From Fervidobacterium nodosum Rt17-B1 (lineage in GTDB: Bacteria > Thermotogota > Thermotogae > Thermotogales > Fervidobacteriaceae): a stretch of DNA of 64,000 nt. The notes beneath the pieces were generated by a model. It worked only from the letters and a program-made list of their open reading frames with translations, was not told the DNA's origin and made no database searches. Made by a program: the position numbers and the translations under genes. This document shows positions 1 through 9,135 of the stretch, in pieces (the first letter of the stretch is position 1; each line of letters begins with the position of its first letter). The stretch spans positions 1,364,001 through 1,428,000 of the forward strand of contig NC_009718.1 in assembly GCF_000017545.1 (NCBI RefSeq), read 5' to 3'.

Positions 1-441
1 GATTTTAAATTCTCCAAATGCATATTGCAACAATGGTAACTGTACCTCTATGGAATGTTCGTACAAATGTGCCATTTCATCTGAAAAGATAACAGTATTA
101 TCGATTAGTTTGTCCGCTATCTCACTATTCACCTCTATATTTCCTAGAGGAGTCTGCCAGATACCTTCACTCCAAACTGAAACAAGTTCACCGTAACCTG
201 TATGATTCGGGCCAAATATTATAATATTTTTTGGTCGACCATATTCAGTTGCTTTTTTAATTCCCATACCTGCTGTTTTACCACTGTAAACATAACCAGC
301 GTGCGGTAATATTAATCCAACAGGTTGGCTGAAAAAATCCTTATTAGTCGCCCTCTCACCAACAAATGCCTCACAAGTTTTCTCAAGTTGAATAGGTGTA
401 CCTGGATAAAATTTGCCAGAAACAACAGGTTTCCTATACAT
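1..441 (-). CDS. MEMO family protein (AmmeMemoRadiSam system protein B), 3' part outside window
   Basis: The reading frame is open from an ATG at 441 to the left edge, giving 147 residues of a protein of about 260-280, so the C-terminus is missing. Seen: the N-terminus MYRKPVVSGKFYPG, then LPHAGYVYSGKTAG, GPNHTGYG and a histidine-rich DEMAHLYEHSIEVQLP stretch. These are MEMO-family signatures; His47 and His80 fall where the family's metal-binding histidines are expected. Bacterial MEMO proteins often sit with AMMECR1 and radical SAM genes, but their reaction is not established. A GGAGG site lies just before the ATG. The gene follows the secretin gene by 29 nt on the same strand, so it is probably the distal gene of the pilus operon. 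The family assignment is firm; the function is unknown. Confidence 0.85.
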   Translation of the reverse strand, partial: MYRKPVVSGKFYPGTPIQLEKTCEAFVGERATNKDFFSQPVGLILPHAGYVYSGKTAGMGIKKATEYGRPKNIIIFGPNHTGYGELVSVWSEGIWQTPLGNIEVNSEIADKLIDNTVIFSDEMAHLYEHSIEVQLPLLQYAFGEFKI

Positions 442-470
442 TCATTACGCCTCCGAAAATATAAAATCAC

Positions 471-3400
471 TTATTCTTTCATAATATCAACTATTTTTGC
501 TGTTAAGAATATCGTTATGCTTCTTTGTTCTGAAGCTTCTTTCGTTCCTCTGAAAAGGTACCCAAGAATTGGTATGTCTCCAAGGATTGGTACTTTCCAT
601 TCCGACTTGCTCTTTTCTTCCCTTGAAAGGCCGCCAATAACAAGTGTCTGACCATCTTTAATTGTTATTTTTGTGCTAGCATCTCGTTTGTTAATTTTTG
701 GAAGTCCGTTTACTAAAACAGAGTAATCAAAATTACTTACAGAAGTTGTAATTACAAGATCGATAGTGTTATCTGCGTTTACATATGGAACTATCTTTAG
801 TTCTATTCCTCCTTCAAGGCTTATTACTTGTTCATTGGTTTGTCCTCCAGAAGTACTTACAATTTTCAAAGGTATCGAATCACCAATAAATATTCGTGCT
901 TCTTCGCCACTTTTTGTCATTATATTTGGATTTGCCAAAAGTTTTCCAATACCACTGGTTGCTCTGAAAGGAGTACCTTGTTCCGCCCCGCGAAGATCAA
1001 GTGAAATTCCAGCTTCGTTTAATATCTTATCAATTATCGAACCATCTAAAATATCAAGTAAGCTTACATTAAGAGTTAAACCATTTGAACCAAATGTTAG
1101 ATAATTTCCAGCTTTTAGTAATGTAACAATTTCTTCTGAAAGTGAACCATTTCTTGATTCGTCTATTATTCGCGCATCGATAGAAACTATCTTTGGAGTT
1201 GTAAACTTTTCAATTAATTTGTTAATATCATCTACGTTCTTAGGATCAAGGTCATAAGCAACAATTATACCTGCAGAAGGACTTACCATTGTCTTTCCAC
1301 CATAAAATTTTATAAGTTCTTCAACTTTATCAGTGTTTCTTGGAACATTAAATGTGTAAGTTGTTTGTACTTTAGTTGCATCTGGTGTTGTATCTACAAT
1401 GTAGACATTCCCAGATTTTTTGATTGATATCCCATAATTCAGCATTATTGAATTAAATGTTTCAAAGTCAATCCCAGAAACTGACATTGTTGCTGTTCTA
1501 TCTATTGGTTTTGCAAAGACCACTTGATATCCAAGTTCATCAAAAATAGTTTGAATAACTTGTGAAATAGGTTCGTTATCTATCTTTAAATTTATCAATC
1601 CATCCTTAACAAACGCCTTTTTTGAGTCTGTCTTATTATTAATAACGCCCTTAGGTGTAATGTAAGTTATGCTTCCTACTTCTGTAAAGTTAACCCAGGT
1701 TGAAAATGTTTCTTTGAAAGTTTCATAATTAATATCTTTTAGATACATGGAACTTATACTAGCACCTATTTTCTCTAATTTATAAGACTTGTTAAGTTTA
1801 ACCATAACTTGGGTGATGATATCATCAACAGGCATATTAGAAACATTTATAGTTATAAGCCCATCTTTAACAACAACAGGTTCTGTTTTAATTTCTTCTT
1901 TTACAACCTGGTTTGCAGTTGTTGTACTTTGCTGTGTTTTCATGATTGAAATATAATAAGTATCATTTTTCAATTCATAAGTTATATTATAAGATGATAA
2001 CTTATCTAAAAATTCTTGGAAATTTGAAACTACCGTTCTCATAGAACATGTAGATTTTATATCATCAACCAAAACGAACTGTTGTTTAAATAACCTGCCA
2101 ACGGTTATTATAACATCTTTTATATTTTTATTGCTAACATCTATTAAGAGTTTATCGTCAACAAGACTGTATTCTTTGCCTTGCTCTAAAGATATTTCGC
2201 CTATAAATTTGCTAACTTTACCAATTTCCTCTTTTGACCCAACGACAATAAATCCCTGAGAAACTTTATAAGTTTTAACGTTAAAATATTCTTTTATCAA
2301 GCTATCAAGTTCTTCCGGATAATTTAACAATGTGTAGGATTTATCTAAAACAGAGTTCTCAGATACGAATTTTTTTACATTTTCAAGTTGCTCATTTGTT
2401 CCAAACACAACATAGCCTTGCGATGTTTTGTAAGTTTCAACGTTGTATAAAGTCTTTATAACACTATCAAAACTATCTGGATAATCTATAAATAAATATT
2501 TCCTTTCAGGGGTTATAGACAATTTTTCAATCTCTTGCTTAATTTTCTCTACATCTTTTATTTCTCCATTTATGTAAATTATATTCCCTACTTGTTCTAT
2601 CTCAACACTTGGTGCAATTAACTTGGAAAGCTTATCAATTTCTTCTTTCTTCAAATTTTGCGGTAATACCATCGATAATAATGAATCTGAAGGATTTAGC
2701 GAGTTTAGATAACTTACGGCTTCTGCCACGTTTTCTTTTAATCCTGTGACAACCATTTTATTTATATCAGGGAAATAATCAATCTCAACGTTATATACTT
2801 TCTTTAGGTAATCTATATGATTTTGTCCTACTTTAAACGATAAATCAACGCTTACACTTTCAATCAATTTAGCATATTCTTTTGCTCTAGATACATTTGA
2901 AGGTGTACCTACTATATACGAAACATCACCAGCTTGGTATAATTTAACATTAAACAATTCTCCTAGCATTTTAGATGAATTTGGTTCTATTTTTCCTAGT
3001 ATTTCAACTATATTTTCAGATTCTTGAACAAAGTTTTCCAAAAATTTCTTTGCGTCATTTACAAGAGAACCTTGTAAAACTATACTTTCTCCAATTTGAT
3101 ATACCTTAACATTGTATATATCTTCAACGGCTTTTTTAGCCTCTGATTTGTATTTGTCAGGCAATATAATCATTGTGTTACCATAATCTTTTCTAACTTT
3201 CTCAATAGTAGTCTTCGCAGTTTCAATTTCAGATTTACTAACAGTTACTATAAAATATTTATCTTTATCCTCAACAACATAGCCTGTTAATTTGGATATA
3301 ACCTCTGCTGGAGGATCTGTAGGAATCTTCTGAATTGCAAAATTTGTAATCTCCTCAGAAATGGATTTTTTAAGTCTTTCAATCTCATTAATCCTTCCTT

Positions 3401-5030
3401 GAACTAACTTTGTACCATCTGAAAAGTTTTGCAAAATAGTAACTTTAAATTTCTTTAAGAAATTTTCATCAGCTTTTACAATGTAGGTTGACTCACCTAA
3501 AACATCTACATATTTCAAAAATTTCTTGTAAGTATCTTCGCTAGAAAAAAGATTTACGATAACTTTATTTTCTATTGTTTTCATATCGAAATCATTTTCC
3601 AAGACGCCGATATATTTGAGTATTGAAATTACAACATTTTCTGGAACGTCATCAATTACAATTTTCCAAGGATTTCCAATGTATGATTCTTTTGAAAGTG
3701 ACAAGGCAATTTTTTCATAACCAGAAACAACATACAACTTGCCCGAAACCACTTTGGGGTTAGAATTTGGATAAATTTCTTTTAAAACTGCCTGAACTCT
3801 TTCAGGATAATTCACATCAACAGGTATATATGTTACTGTTGTTGATAGTTGAGTGACTTTAGACTCGGCGCTTTTAATTATTTTTTCAACTTGAGAAACT
3901 ATAGAAGCATCATCAACCAATATGGCTAGCTTCTTATCTGATTGAAGAATCGCAAAATCTTTTATATCGTATATCTTTTGCAAAGAAGTAATTAGAGAGC
4001 TAAGCTCATCTTCGCTAATGTTATATTGAATATAGTACCACTTGCGTTGCTGAATTCTTGCCATAATTTGTTTTAGTAAATTCTCTACTTCTAAAGGTTT
4101 TGATGTTTTAACAGCTATTTTTTTCTGTTCTTTTAAAATCACATAATCATCTGTTGTAAACCCATATATTTTTGAAATTTGAGAAAGCGCTTCCTCAATA
4201 TCTTTGTCTGAAACATTGTATGAAATATAGTACCAATCTTGAACTTTCATAGGCACCAGAGCTTCAGCTATCATTTTATATTCATTAACTCCACCATAGA
4301 TGAAAACTTTTGATTTATCTCTGGTTAAACCCAAATAAGATCCAGCACTTAAAACTTCTCTCAATTTTTCAACATTCACTTGCGCATCGTAAACTTGCCA
4401 GAAAACAGCAAAATTCTTTTGAATTTCCTCCTTGCTTCCAATATACATAACTTGGTCAGAAGCGTAAGCGTAAGAAAGATTGGCAGCAGTTAAAATTGTT
4501 CTGATTACATCTTCAATAGAAGAGTTATCTAGCTTAATGCTTACGGACTTATCCTTGGCTCCGTCGTAAAGAACCACCTTAATTCCAAAAAACTCGGCAA
4601 CATCTTTTATTAAAATATCACTCTTTATATTTGCAAAACTTGCGGTTAACCTTTTTGAAGACATACTATATGGCAATCTTATATACAATTTAGTACCTGT
4701 GGTATTGTACTTAACACTTCCTGGAGTTAAAGTATAAACAAAAGCATTGACTTTTCCGTCTATTGGAACTATTTGAACGCCCTCAGTACTACCTATTGAA
4801 ATAGGTAAGTAAATTGATCCTTTTGCAAAATCATCAATAAGGAAATAATGAACAGTTCTACTCTCGTTTTTACCATAATATAAAACATTAGGCGCTTTCG
4901 AAAAAGAAAGTACAATTACAATCTCATTAGTCGACGTTACATAACTTACGTCTAAGAGTTCTGAATACAATAATGTATTGAAAAAAACAAGTACCAAGAA
5001 AACTATAAAGTATTTAATTAACCTATTCAT
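471..5030 (-). CDS. pilQ: Giant secretin of the type IV pilus / type II secretion family (PilQ-like), 1,519 aa
   Basis: Outer-membrane secretin expected to form the ring pore for type IV pili or secretion. A signal peptide (residues 1-23) is followed by an STN-like domain near 135-200. Residues about 265-945 hold repeated alpha/beta units of roughly 60-75 residues, with recurring phrases such as WYYIQYNISEDE, LFIDYPDSFDSVIKTLYNVETY and TLLNYPEELDSLIKEYFNVKTY. Three further STN-like units lie at about 960-1215. The C-terminal secretin core (about 1280-1515) carries the hallmark VPILGDIPILGYLF. Known PilQ/GspD proteins are usually 500-800 residues, so the periplasmic part is greatly expanded. 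The start is the ATG at 5030, behind a GGGGGGA site; a TTG 15 nt upstream has no such site. It follows PilP-like and PilO/N/M-like genes, the standard pilMNOPQ order. Confidence 0.9.
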   Translation of the reverse strand: MNRLIKYFIVFLVLVFFNTLLYSELLDVSYVTSTNEIVIVLSFSKAPNVLYYGKNESRTVHYFLIDDFAKGSIYLPISIGSTEGVQIVPIDGKVNAFVYTLTPGSVKYNTTGTKLYIRLPYSMSSKRLTASFANIKSDILIKDVAEFFGIKVVLYDGAKDKSVSIKLDNSSIEDVIRTILTAANLSYAYASDQVMYIGSKEEIQKNFAVFWQVYDAQVNVEKLREVLSAGSYLGLTRDKSKVFIYGGVNEYKMIAEALVPMKVQDWYYISYNVSDKDIEEALSQISKIYGFTTDDYVILKEQKKIAVKTSKPLEVENLLKQIMARIQQRKWYYIQYNISEDELSSLITSLQKIYDIKDFAILQSDKKLAILVDDASIVSQVEKIIKSAESKVTQLSTTVTYIPVDVNYPERVQAVLKEIYPNSNPKVVSGKLYVVSGYEKIALSLSKESYIGNPWKIVIDDVPENVVISILKYIGVLENDFDMKTIENKVIVNLFSSEDTYKKFLKYVDVLGESTYIVKADENFLKKFKVTILQNFSDGTKLVQGRINEIERLKKSISEEITNFAIQKIPTDPPAEVISKLTGYVVEDKDKYFIVTVSKSEIETAKTTIEKVRKDYGNTMIILPDKYKSEAKKAVEDIYNVKVYQIGESIVLQGSLVNDAKKFLENFVQESENIVEILGKIEPNSSKMLGELFNVKLYQAGDVSYIVGTPSNVSRAKEYAKLIESVSVDLSFKVGQNHIDYLKKVYNVEIDYFPDINKMVVTGLKENVAEAVSYLNSLNPSDSLLSMVLPQNLKKEEIDKLSKLIAPSVEIEQVGNIIYINGEIKDVEKIKQEIEKLSITPERKYLFIDYPDSFDSVIKTLYNVETYKTSQGYVVFGTNEQLENVKKFVSENSVLDKSYTLLNYPEELDSLIKEYFNVKTYKVSQGFIVVGSKEEIGKVSKFIGEISLEQGKEYSLVDDKLLIDVSNKNIKDVIITVGRLFKQQFVLVDDIKSTCSMRTVVSNFQEFLDKLSSYNITYELKNDTYYISIMKTQQSTTTANQVVKEEIKTEPVVVKDGLITINVSNMPVDDIITQVMVKLNKSYKLEKIGASISSMYLKDINYETFKETFSTWVNFTEVGSITYITPKGVINNKTDSKKAFVKDGLINLKIDNEPISQVIQTIFDELGYQVVFAKPIDRTATMSVSGIDFETFNSIMLNYGISIKKSGNVYIVDTTPDATKVQTTYTFNVPRNTDKVEELIKFYGGKTMVSPSAGIIVAYDLDPKNVDDINKLIEKFTTPKIVSIDARIIDESRNGSLSEEIVTLLKAGNYLTFGSNGLTLNVSLLDILDGSIIDKILNEAGISLDLRGAEQGTPFRATSGIGKLLANPNIMTKSGEEARIFIGDSIPLKIVSTSGGQTNEQVISLEGGIELKIVPYVNADNTIDLVITTSVSNFDYSVLVNGLPKINKRDASTKITIKDGQTLVIGGLSREEKSKSEWKVPILGDIPILGYLFRGTKEASEQRSITIFLTAKIVDIMKE

Positions 5031-5049
5031 TAATAATCCCCCCAAAATA

Positions 5050-5673
5050 TTATTGTTTTGCCAGTAAATTAGAAAGTTTTTTTATTTTCCCATCGTAAGT
5101 ATCAAGTAAAATAATTTCAAATTCACGAACATCTATAATTTTGTATCTATTATCAATTATTTCCGTATCGTAAAAAGATTTTGTATCCGTTCCTTGCCTA
5201 ATATATACTTTTCTTCTTTGCTTACCACCCTCGGAAATGGATAAATAACCAACATATTCGAACTCTGCAGTTGATATATCTTCAATTTCTCCAAAAGCTG
5301 AATTAGTACTTTTAAGCCTCGAAGAAAGAAACTTACTATCGCCAGTTGATACTTTGTCAAATTTAATTTCAAGTAAGTAAGGCTTGAACATATCAGTAAA
5401 TGTAGAATCTGGTATCATGTTTTGTATTTCAACAATAGAAAGATTTTGAGCAATAACTTGTGAACTATTTTCTGTTTGATTCAAACTCGGATTTTGCCAT
5501 TGATTTTGAACACCTTGAGTAGGAGTACTAACTGATTGTTGAGCCGTCTGTAGTACCGGTTGAGGATTTGGTGAATTCATACGTATAAGAACAAAAATAG
5601 CAACAACCCATATAATTACTGCAATCAGTAATAGAATAAGTGTTTTTTTATTGACTTTTCCCCCAAGAGTCAC
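5050..5673 (-). CDS. Membrane-anchored pilus assembly protein, PilP-like by position (207 aa)
   Basis: A short cytoplasmic N-terminus, one TM helix (about residues 9-30), a Pro/Gln/Ser-rich linker (about 33-75) and a C-terminal domain that is probably beta-rich (about 80-205). There is no lipobox. This is the layout of an inner-membrane connector reaching a secretin, and the place between PilO-like and PilQ genes is that of pilP. Sequence identity to PilP is not obvious by eye, so the name rests on context. The GTG start directly abuts the previous stop (TAG then GTG) and has a GGGAGG site 7 nt upstream inside the previous gene, suggesting translational coupling. Confidence 0.6.
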   Translation of the reverse strand: MTLGGKVNKKTLILLLIAVIIWVVAIFVLIRMNSPNPQPVLQTAQQSVSTPTQGVQNQWQNPSLNQTENSSQVIAQNLSIVEIQNMIPDSTFTDMFKPYLLEIKFDKVSTGDSKFLSSRLKSTNSAFGEIEDISTAEFEYVGYLSISEGGKQRRKVYIRQGTDTKSFYDTEIIDNRYKIIDVREFEIILLDTYDGKIKKLSNLLAKQ

Positions 5674-6075
5674 CTAATCGCCTCCCACTTTCAAATTCAC
5701 AGTGTAGTAAACGGGTGTTGCTTCAAATAAAATTGGATAATAAACATTGGCATTCATGTAAAAGTATTTTATTTCTGCAACTTTTTTGGAAAGTATCTTA
5801 GATAGTAATTTTTCAACATCATCAGATATTAACTCAGAATTAACTTCCATCTCTAACATATTTCCAAAATCTTCTTGTAACTTTGCAAGAATTTCAGATT
5901 CTTGCTCTAATTGTTTTAATTTGTTGTATACTTGAGTTACTTCTGACAATTTGCTTTCTAAATTTTTCATATACTGATAGTAAGAATTGTAAAAATATAT
6001 ACCTGCCATTAAAAAAAGGACAATCATAATAAAAAATGCAATTAATACCGCTATTTTTCGCTGAATAACAATCAC
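5674..6075 (-). CDS. PilO-like pilus assembly protein (133 aa)
   Basis: One N-terminal TM helix (about residues 8-30) followed by a coiled coil (about 33-75, rich in Lys, Glu and Leu) and a short alpha/beta tail. This is the PilO/GspM topology, though it is shorter than proteobacterial PilO (about 200 residues). In those systems PilN and PilO form an inner-membrane heterodimer that links the cytoplasmic PilM ring to PilP and PilQ. The start overlaps the stop of the PilN-like gene by 4 nt and its stop abuts the PilP-like start. The assignment comes from topology and gene order. Confidence 0.6.
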   Translation of the reverse strand: MIVIQRKIAVLIAFFIMIVLFLMAGIYFYNSYYQYMKNLESKLSEVTQVYNKLKQLEQESEILAKLQEDFGNMLEMEVNSELISDDVEKLLSKILSKKVAEIKYFYMNANVYYPILFEATPVYYTVNLKVGGD

Positions 6076-6632
6076 TTTTCTCCCTCCATGTTGTACCTAA
6101 AGTATCTCATATTTCCAAAAAAATTTTTTTCATCAATTTTATTTATAAGAACATTTTTATAAAGCTTTGAGAGATCACTGTATACAGTTTGTGTAGATAC
6201 CTTAGTTTCAATACCATATTCGTAAAAATCAATAAAAAATTTGACTCCATCATATCTTATTTCTTTCAGAAAAATTCTATTTGGTATTCTTGAAGCGAAG
6301 TATGAAAAATATTTCAAAAAATAGATATCTTTGTATGAATTTAGAATACTATTTTTCACAACTATATTTGCGTTTCTAATTTCTTCAACCCTTTTTTCAA
6401 AAGTATACTTCAAGTTATCAATTTGTTGATCAAGATTTTTCATATCTAAACTTGATAAATTATTGAAAACAACAGGATAGTTCCTTAAAAGTTTACCTGT
6501 TTCTAAAATCTTCATCTGATATGAAAGATAGATAAGAGAAAGCGCTGGAAGCGTGACAAATAATAAAATTATAATGAAAGTCTTTAACTTTATTACCCTC
6601 TTTTTACCATTTGATAGATTTAACCTTTCCAA
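6072..6632 (-). CDS. PilN-like pilus assembly protein (186 aa)
   Basis: A basic cytoplasmic N-terminus, one TM helix (about residues 18-38), a coiled-coil segment and a C-terminal domain with the phrase IPNRIFLKEIRYDGVKFFIDF, which resembles the PilN/fimbrial-assembly pattern (ping-pong fold: P-x-x-(I/V)-x-L-x-x-(I/L)). The preferred start is the TTG at 6632, 8 nt behind a GAGGGGG site; an ATG at 6662 would overlap the upstream gene by 59 nt and has no clear site. The gene overlaps the PilM-like gene by 29 nt. It probably pairs with the PilO-like protein in the inner membrane. Confidence 0.62.
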   Translation of the reverse strand: MERLNLSNGKKRVIKLKTFIIILLFVTLPALSLIYLSYQMKILETGKLLRNYPVVFNNLSSLDMKNLDQQIDNLKYTFEKRVEEIRNANIVVKNSILNSYKDIYFLKYFSYFASRIPNRIFLKEIRYDGVKFFIDFYEYGIETKVSTQTVYSDLSKLYKNVLINKIDEKNFFGNMRYFRYNMEGEK

Positions 6633-7530
6633 TTTCGATACCCCCTCTATAAATAAGACCAAGATCAGCTAAACCTATTTTATTCTTATCCTTAGTTGGA
6701 AAAAGTAATACAGGTTCAGAAAATTTTCCTCTAAAATTACCTTCGAAACCCAATATAATATCTCTCATAATTTTAAAGTCACATACAACTACTATTCCAG
6801 AAATCATTTGAATATCGATTTTCTCGATCTCAGTAGTGTTAGTAGCTATTATCAATTCCCTCTCTATTTGCGAGAGTACGTCTATAGAAATAGAATCCAC
6901 TATTCTTTTTGCTGCTTTTGTGAGTTCCTCATTTTCACTTCTTTCTATCTCAAATAGTTCAAAACCAGTTTCCTCTTTTACAATCTTACTTATATCTTCC
7001 ATAGAGAAATCTAAAATTCTTACATTTATTATCGAATTGTTGTTCATAACAACTATACCTGATGACATTCTCCCCAAAACGAGATACATCCAATACCCTG
7101 GAAATTTTTTCGTAACTAACAATTCCGATAATATATTCGGATAAGCAACGTCTGGCTCGAAAGAGATGTTTCTTGACATTTTATATCGATCATAATCAGA
7201 TTTTCTTACGAACAAAACCAGAGTTTTACCATATACTGTGGGGATACAAGAAAGATTTATTTCTTCGTTTAAATCCATAAGCCTTCTTATCTCAAGCTCC
7301 GCAATTTTTTTCATCTCTGAATAATTTTTAACTGGTGGAAGTTCAATATAAGTTGTTTGTATGATATCCCAAGGAATATTTATAACAACCATGCTCTCCG
7401 GATCAGGAGAAATTGGTTGCTGATAAAAACCTTTTATTTTTATATTACCGGAAAAATAATTAGCAGATAGTGTCCCATACTCACTTTGTTCTGAGTTATA
7501 TACTAGTATCTCGTGTACAAAAATTCCCAC
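6604..7530 (-). CDS. PilM-like actin-fold pilus assembly protein (308 aa)
   Basis: Soluble protein with no TM helix. It has the general run of a PilM/GspL-cytoplasmic protein: an N-terminal strand region, VVINIPWDIIQTTYIELPPVKNYSEMKKIAELEIRR (the part where PilM proteins read ...LP..K....A...E...), and a late IGLADLGLIYRG resembling the C-terminal strand and loop of the actin-like fold. It is divergent, so function rests partly on its place at the head of an M-N-O-P-Q series. PilM would form a cytoplasmic ring that contacts PilN. The GTG start at 7530 has a GGGGAGAT site. Confidence 0.6.
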   Translation of the reverse strand: MGIFVHEILVYNSEQSEYGTLSANYFSGNIKIKGFYQQPISPDPESMVVINIPWDIIQTTYIELPPVKNYSEMKKIAELEIRRLMDLNEEINLSCIPTVYGKTLVLFVRKSDYDRYKMSRNISFEPDVAYPNILSELLVTKKFPGYWMYLVLGRMSSGIVVMNNNSIINVRILDFSMEDISKIVKEETGFELFEIERSENEELTKAAKRIVDSISIDVLSQIERELIIATNTTEIEKIDIQMISGIVVVCDFKIMRDIILGFEGNFRGKFSEPVLLFPTKDKNKIGLADLGLIYRGGIEIGKVKSIKW

Positions 7531-7542
7531 TTTATCTCCCCT

Positions 7543-7920
7543 CTACTTTCCATTTGAAACTTCAAACATTATTGGTTCAATAGTTATCCCATTGAAAAAA
7601 GTACCACTCTCAGTCCAACCAAATGGAATTATAAATAATCCTTTTAAAGATTCTTCTGACATTCTATAGAATTCCACCTTGTTATCCTTTCGAGATATTC
7701 TACATGAGTTTGAATTATATTCTTTTACAACATTAGCTTTCCAAAGACCAGAATAAACCGCTGTTTGGATGTATTCATAAGATATATCTAAATTAAGCAA
7801 TTTCGAAAAGTTGAGTATCATTGAAGTTAAGATAAATGTAATTACAAGAATTGAAATAACGATTTCCAAAAATGTCAAGAAAATCACCCGAACCTTGAAT
7901 TTGTCAAACTCACCTACCAA
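7543..7920 (-). CDS. Prepilin-like small membrane protein (125 aa)
   Basis: A short charged N-terminus, then FLTFLEIVISILVITFIL, which resembles the class III prepilin signature (G-F-T-L-x-E followed by about 18 hydrophobic residues), with Glu in the +5-like position. The residue expected to be Gly at -1 is Phe here, so PilD-type cleavage is doubtful. The C-terminal 80 residues contain one Cys and no recognised domain. The TTG start at 7920 overlaps the end of pilC by 11 nt and has an AAGGA site inside pilC; an internal GTG just before the hydrophobic stretch is an alternative. It may be a minor pseudopilin or a structural membrane subunit of the machine. Confidence 0.5.
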   Translation of the reverse strand: MVGEFDKFKVRVIFLTFLEIVISILVITFILTSMILNFSKLLNLDISYEYIQTAVYSGLWKANVVKEYNSNSCRISRKDNKVEFYRMSEESLKGLFIIPFGWTESGTFFNGITIEPIMFEVSNGK

Positions 7921-9121
7921 ACTGTCCTTGCATTTGGAAGATCGTTGAGTACATAGTAAAGGCGATGAATGCTATAAACAAACCAACAAAAGCAATTAGT
8001 GCCGGTTCAATTAAACTAACAAGTTTTTTTGTATCACTAAGAATTTCTTCCTCATAAAAATCTGCAACTTTCTCCATAACAACATCTAGTTTACCTGTTT
8101 CTTCGCCTGTTCCAACCATTTCGTAAACTATTTGAGGAAAAATTCCAGCACGTTTTAAAGCTCCTTTCAAATTACTACCAGCCTTTACTTCTTCTATGAC
8201 CTTTGAAATTATTGATATAAATCTTGGATTATTAGATGCTTTCGCTGCCATATCCAAAGCATTTACCATAGGAACACCACTACCTATAAGAACACCTAGC
8301 GTACGCGTAAATCTCTCATTCGACATTTTTTGTCTTAACTTTCTTATCGGCGGAATAAGGTTACCGATAAAATCTTTTACATAAGCACCGTAAACAGTAT
8401 CAAGAAAAACCTTCAAACCATAACCAACCGCGATAACAACTGGTGCCAAAATGTACCATTTTTTTGTGAATATATAATTCATCTTCATTAGCATCCCAAG
8501 GACACCACTTTGAGGAACCGTTCCAAAGACAGATATTAATCTTGGAAGAATAAAGACAGAAATAACTATAACAACCACCACAGCAAAGCCCAATATAAAC
8601 ATAGGATATGCCATAGAAGATTTTACCTGTTCCCTTAATCTATTTACACTCTCATAATAGTTTGCTACTTTTTTCATTGTTACATCTAATATACCGCCTT
8701 CTTCACCTGCTTTTACCATGTTTATAAATATAGAATCAAAAATACCTTGACGTTCAAGTGCATCTGAAAAAGAAACACCAGCTTTCATATCAGAAGCAAC
8801 TTCTTTCAATGCTATTCTAAACTTTTTTGAAAAAACTTCTTGTTCTGAAAGAGTTATAACGGCATCGGCAAGCCTAATGCCTGCAGAAATCATCGTTTCT
8901 AATTGCCTTGCAAACAAAACTATATCCTTTAATTTTGCTTGAAAGACTGCTTTTTTCTTTCCCGTTGAACTGCTTCTAGTTTTTTCACCTTTCTGAACAA
9001 GATCTGTTATAATTATTCCTTGCTCTCTTAATCTATCAAGTGCTTCTTTAACGCTTTCAGCTTGAATTATACCTTTTAATTTTCTTCCAGACCTATCTAC
9101 ACCTTTGTATTCAAATACCAG
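7910..9121 (-). CDS. pilC: Type IV pilus / type II secretion inner-membrane platform protein PilC/GspF (403 aa), probable CTG start
   Basis: Polytopic platform protein of the pilus machine. It has two GspF domains: the first around residues 70-195 (ARQLETMISAGIRLADA, EGGILDVTMKKVANYYE), the second at about 270-395 (FTRTLGVLIGSGVPMVNALD, GTGEETGKLDVVMEKVADFYEEE), with TM helices between and after. The frame runs upstream of the first usual start codon (TTG at 8917) and encodes the family's N-terminal motif VFEYKGVDRSGRKLKGIIQA, so the TTG would cut off 68 conserved residues. An in-frame TGA lies at 9128-9130. The only sensible start between is CTG at 9119-9121, with GAGGTGAT exactly spaced upstream. 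The full length of 403 matches the family. Confidence 0.9.
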   Translation of the reverse strand: MVFEYKGVDRSGRKLKGIIQAESVKEALDRLREQGIIITDLVQKGEKTRSSSTGKKKAVFQAKLKDIVLFARQLETMISAGIRLADAVITLSEQEVFSKKFRIALKEVASDMKAGVSFSDALERQGIFDSIFINMVKAGEEGGILDVTMKKVANYYESVNRLREQVKSSMAYPMFILGFAVVVVIVISVFILPRLISVFGTVPQSGVLGMLMKMNYIFTKKWYILAPVVIAVGYGLKVFLDTVYGAYVKDFIGNLIPPIRKLRQKMSNERFTRTLGVLIGSGVPMVNALDMAAKASNNPRFISIISKVIEEVKAGSNLKGALKRAGIFPQIVYEMVGTGEETGKLDVVMEKVADFYEEEILSDTKKLVSLIEPALIAFVGLFIAFIAFTMYSTIFQMQGQFGR

Positions 9122-9135
9122 ATAATATCACCTCT

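Noticed and set aside
8196-8384. Plus-strand ORFs opposite pilC and many other opposite-strand frames (e.g. 766-1104, 15019-15621, 54543-55052)
   Set aside because: They lie antisense to genes with clear protein family motifs and lack ribosome sites; they reflect low stop frequency opposite A+T-rich coding sequence.
8918-9121. Start of pilC at the TTG 8917
   Set aside because: It would delete 68 residues including the conserved GspF N-terminal segment, and it has no good ribosome site; CTG 9121 fits family length and spacing.
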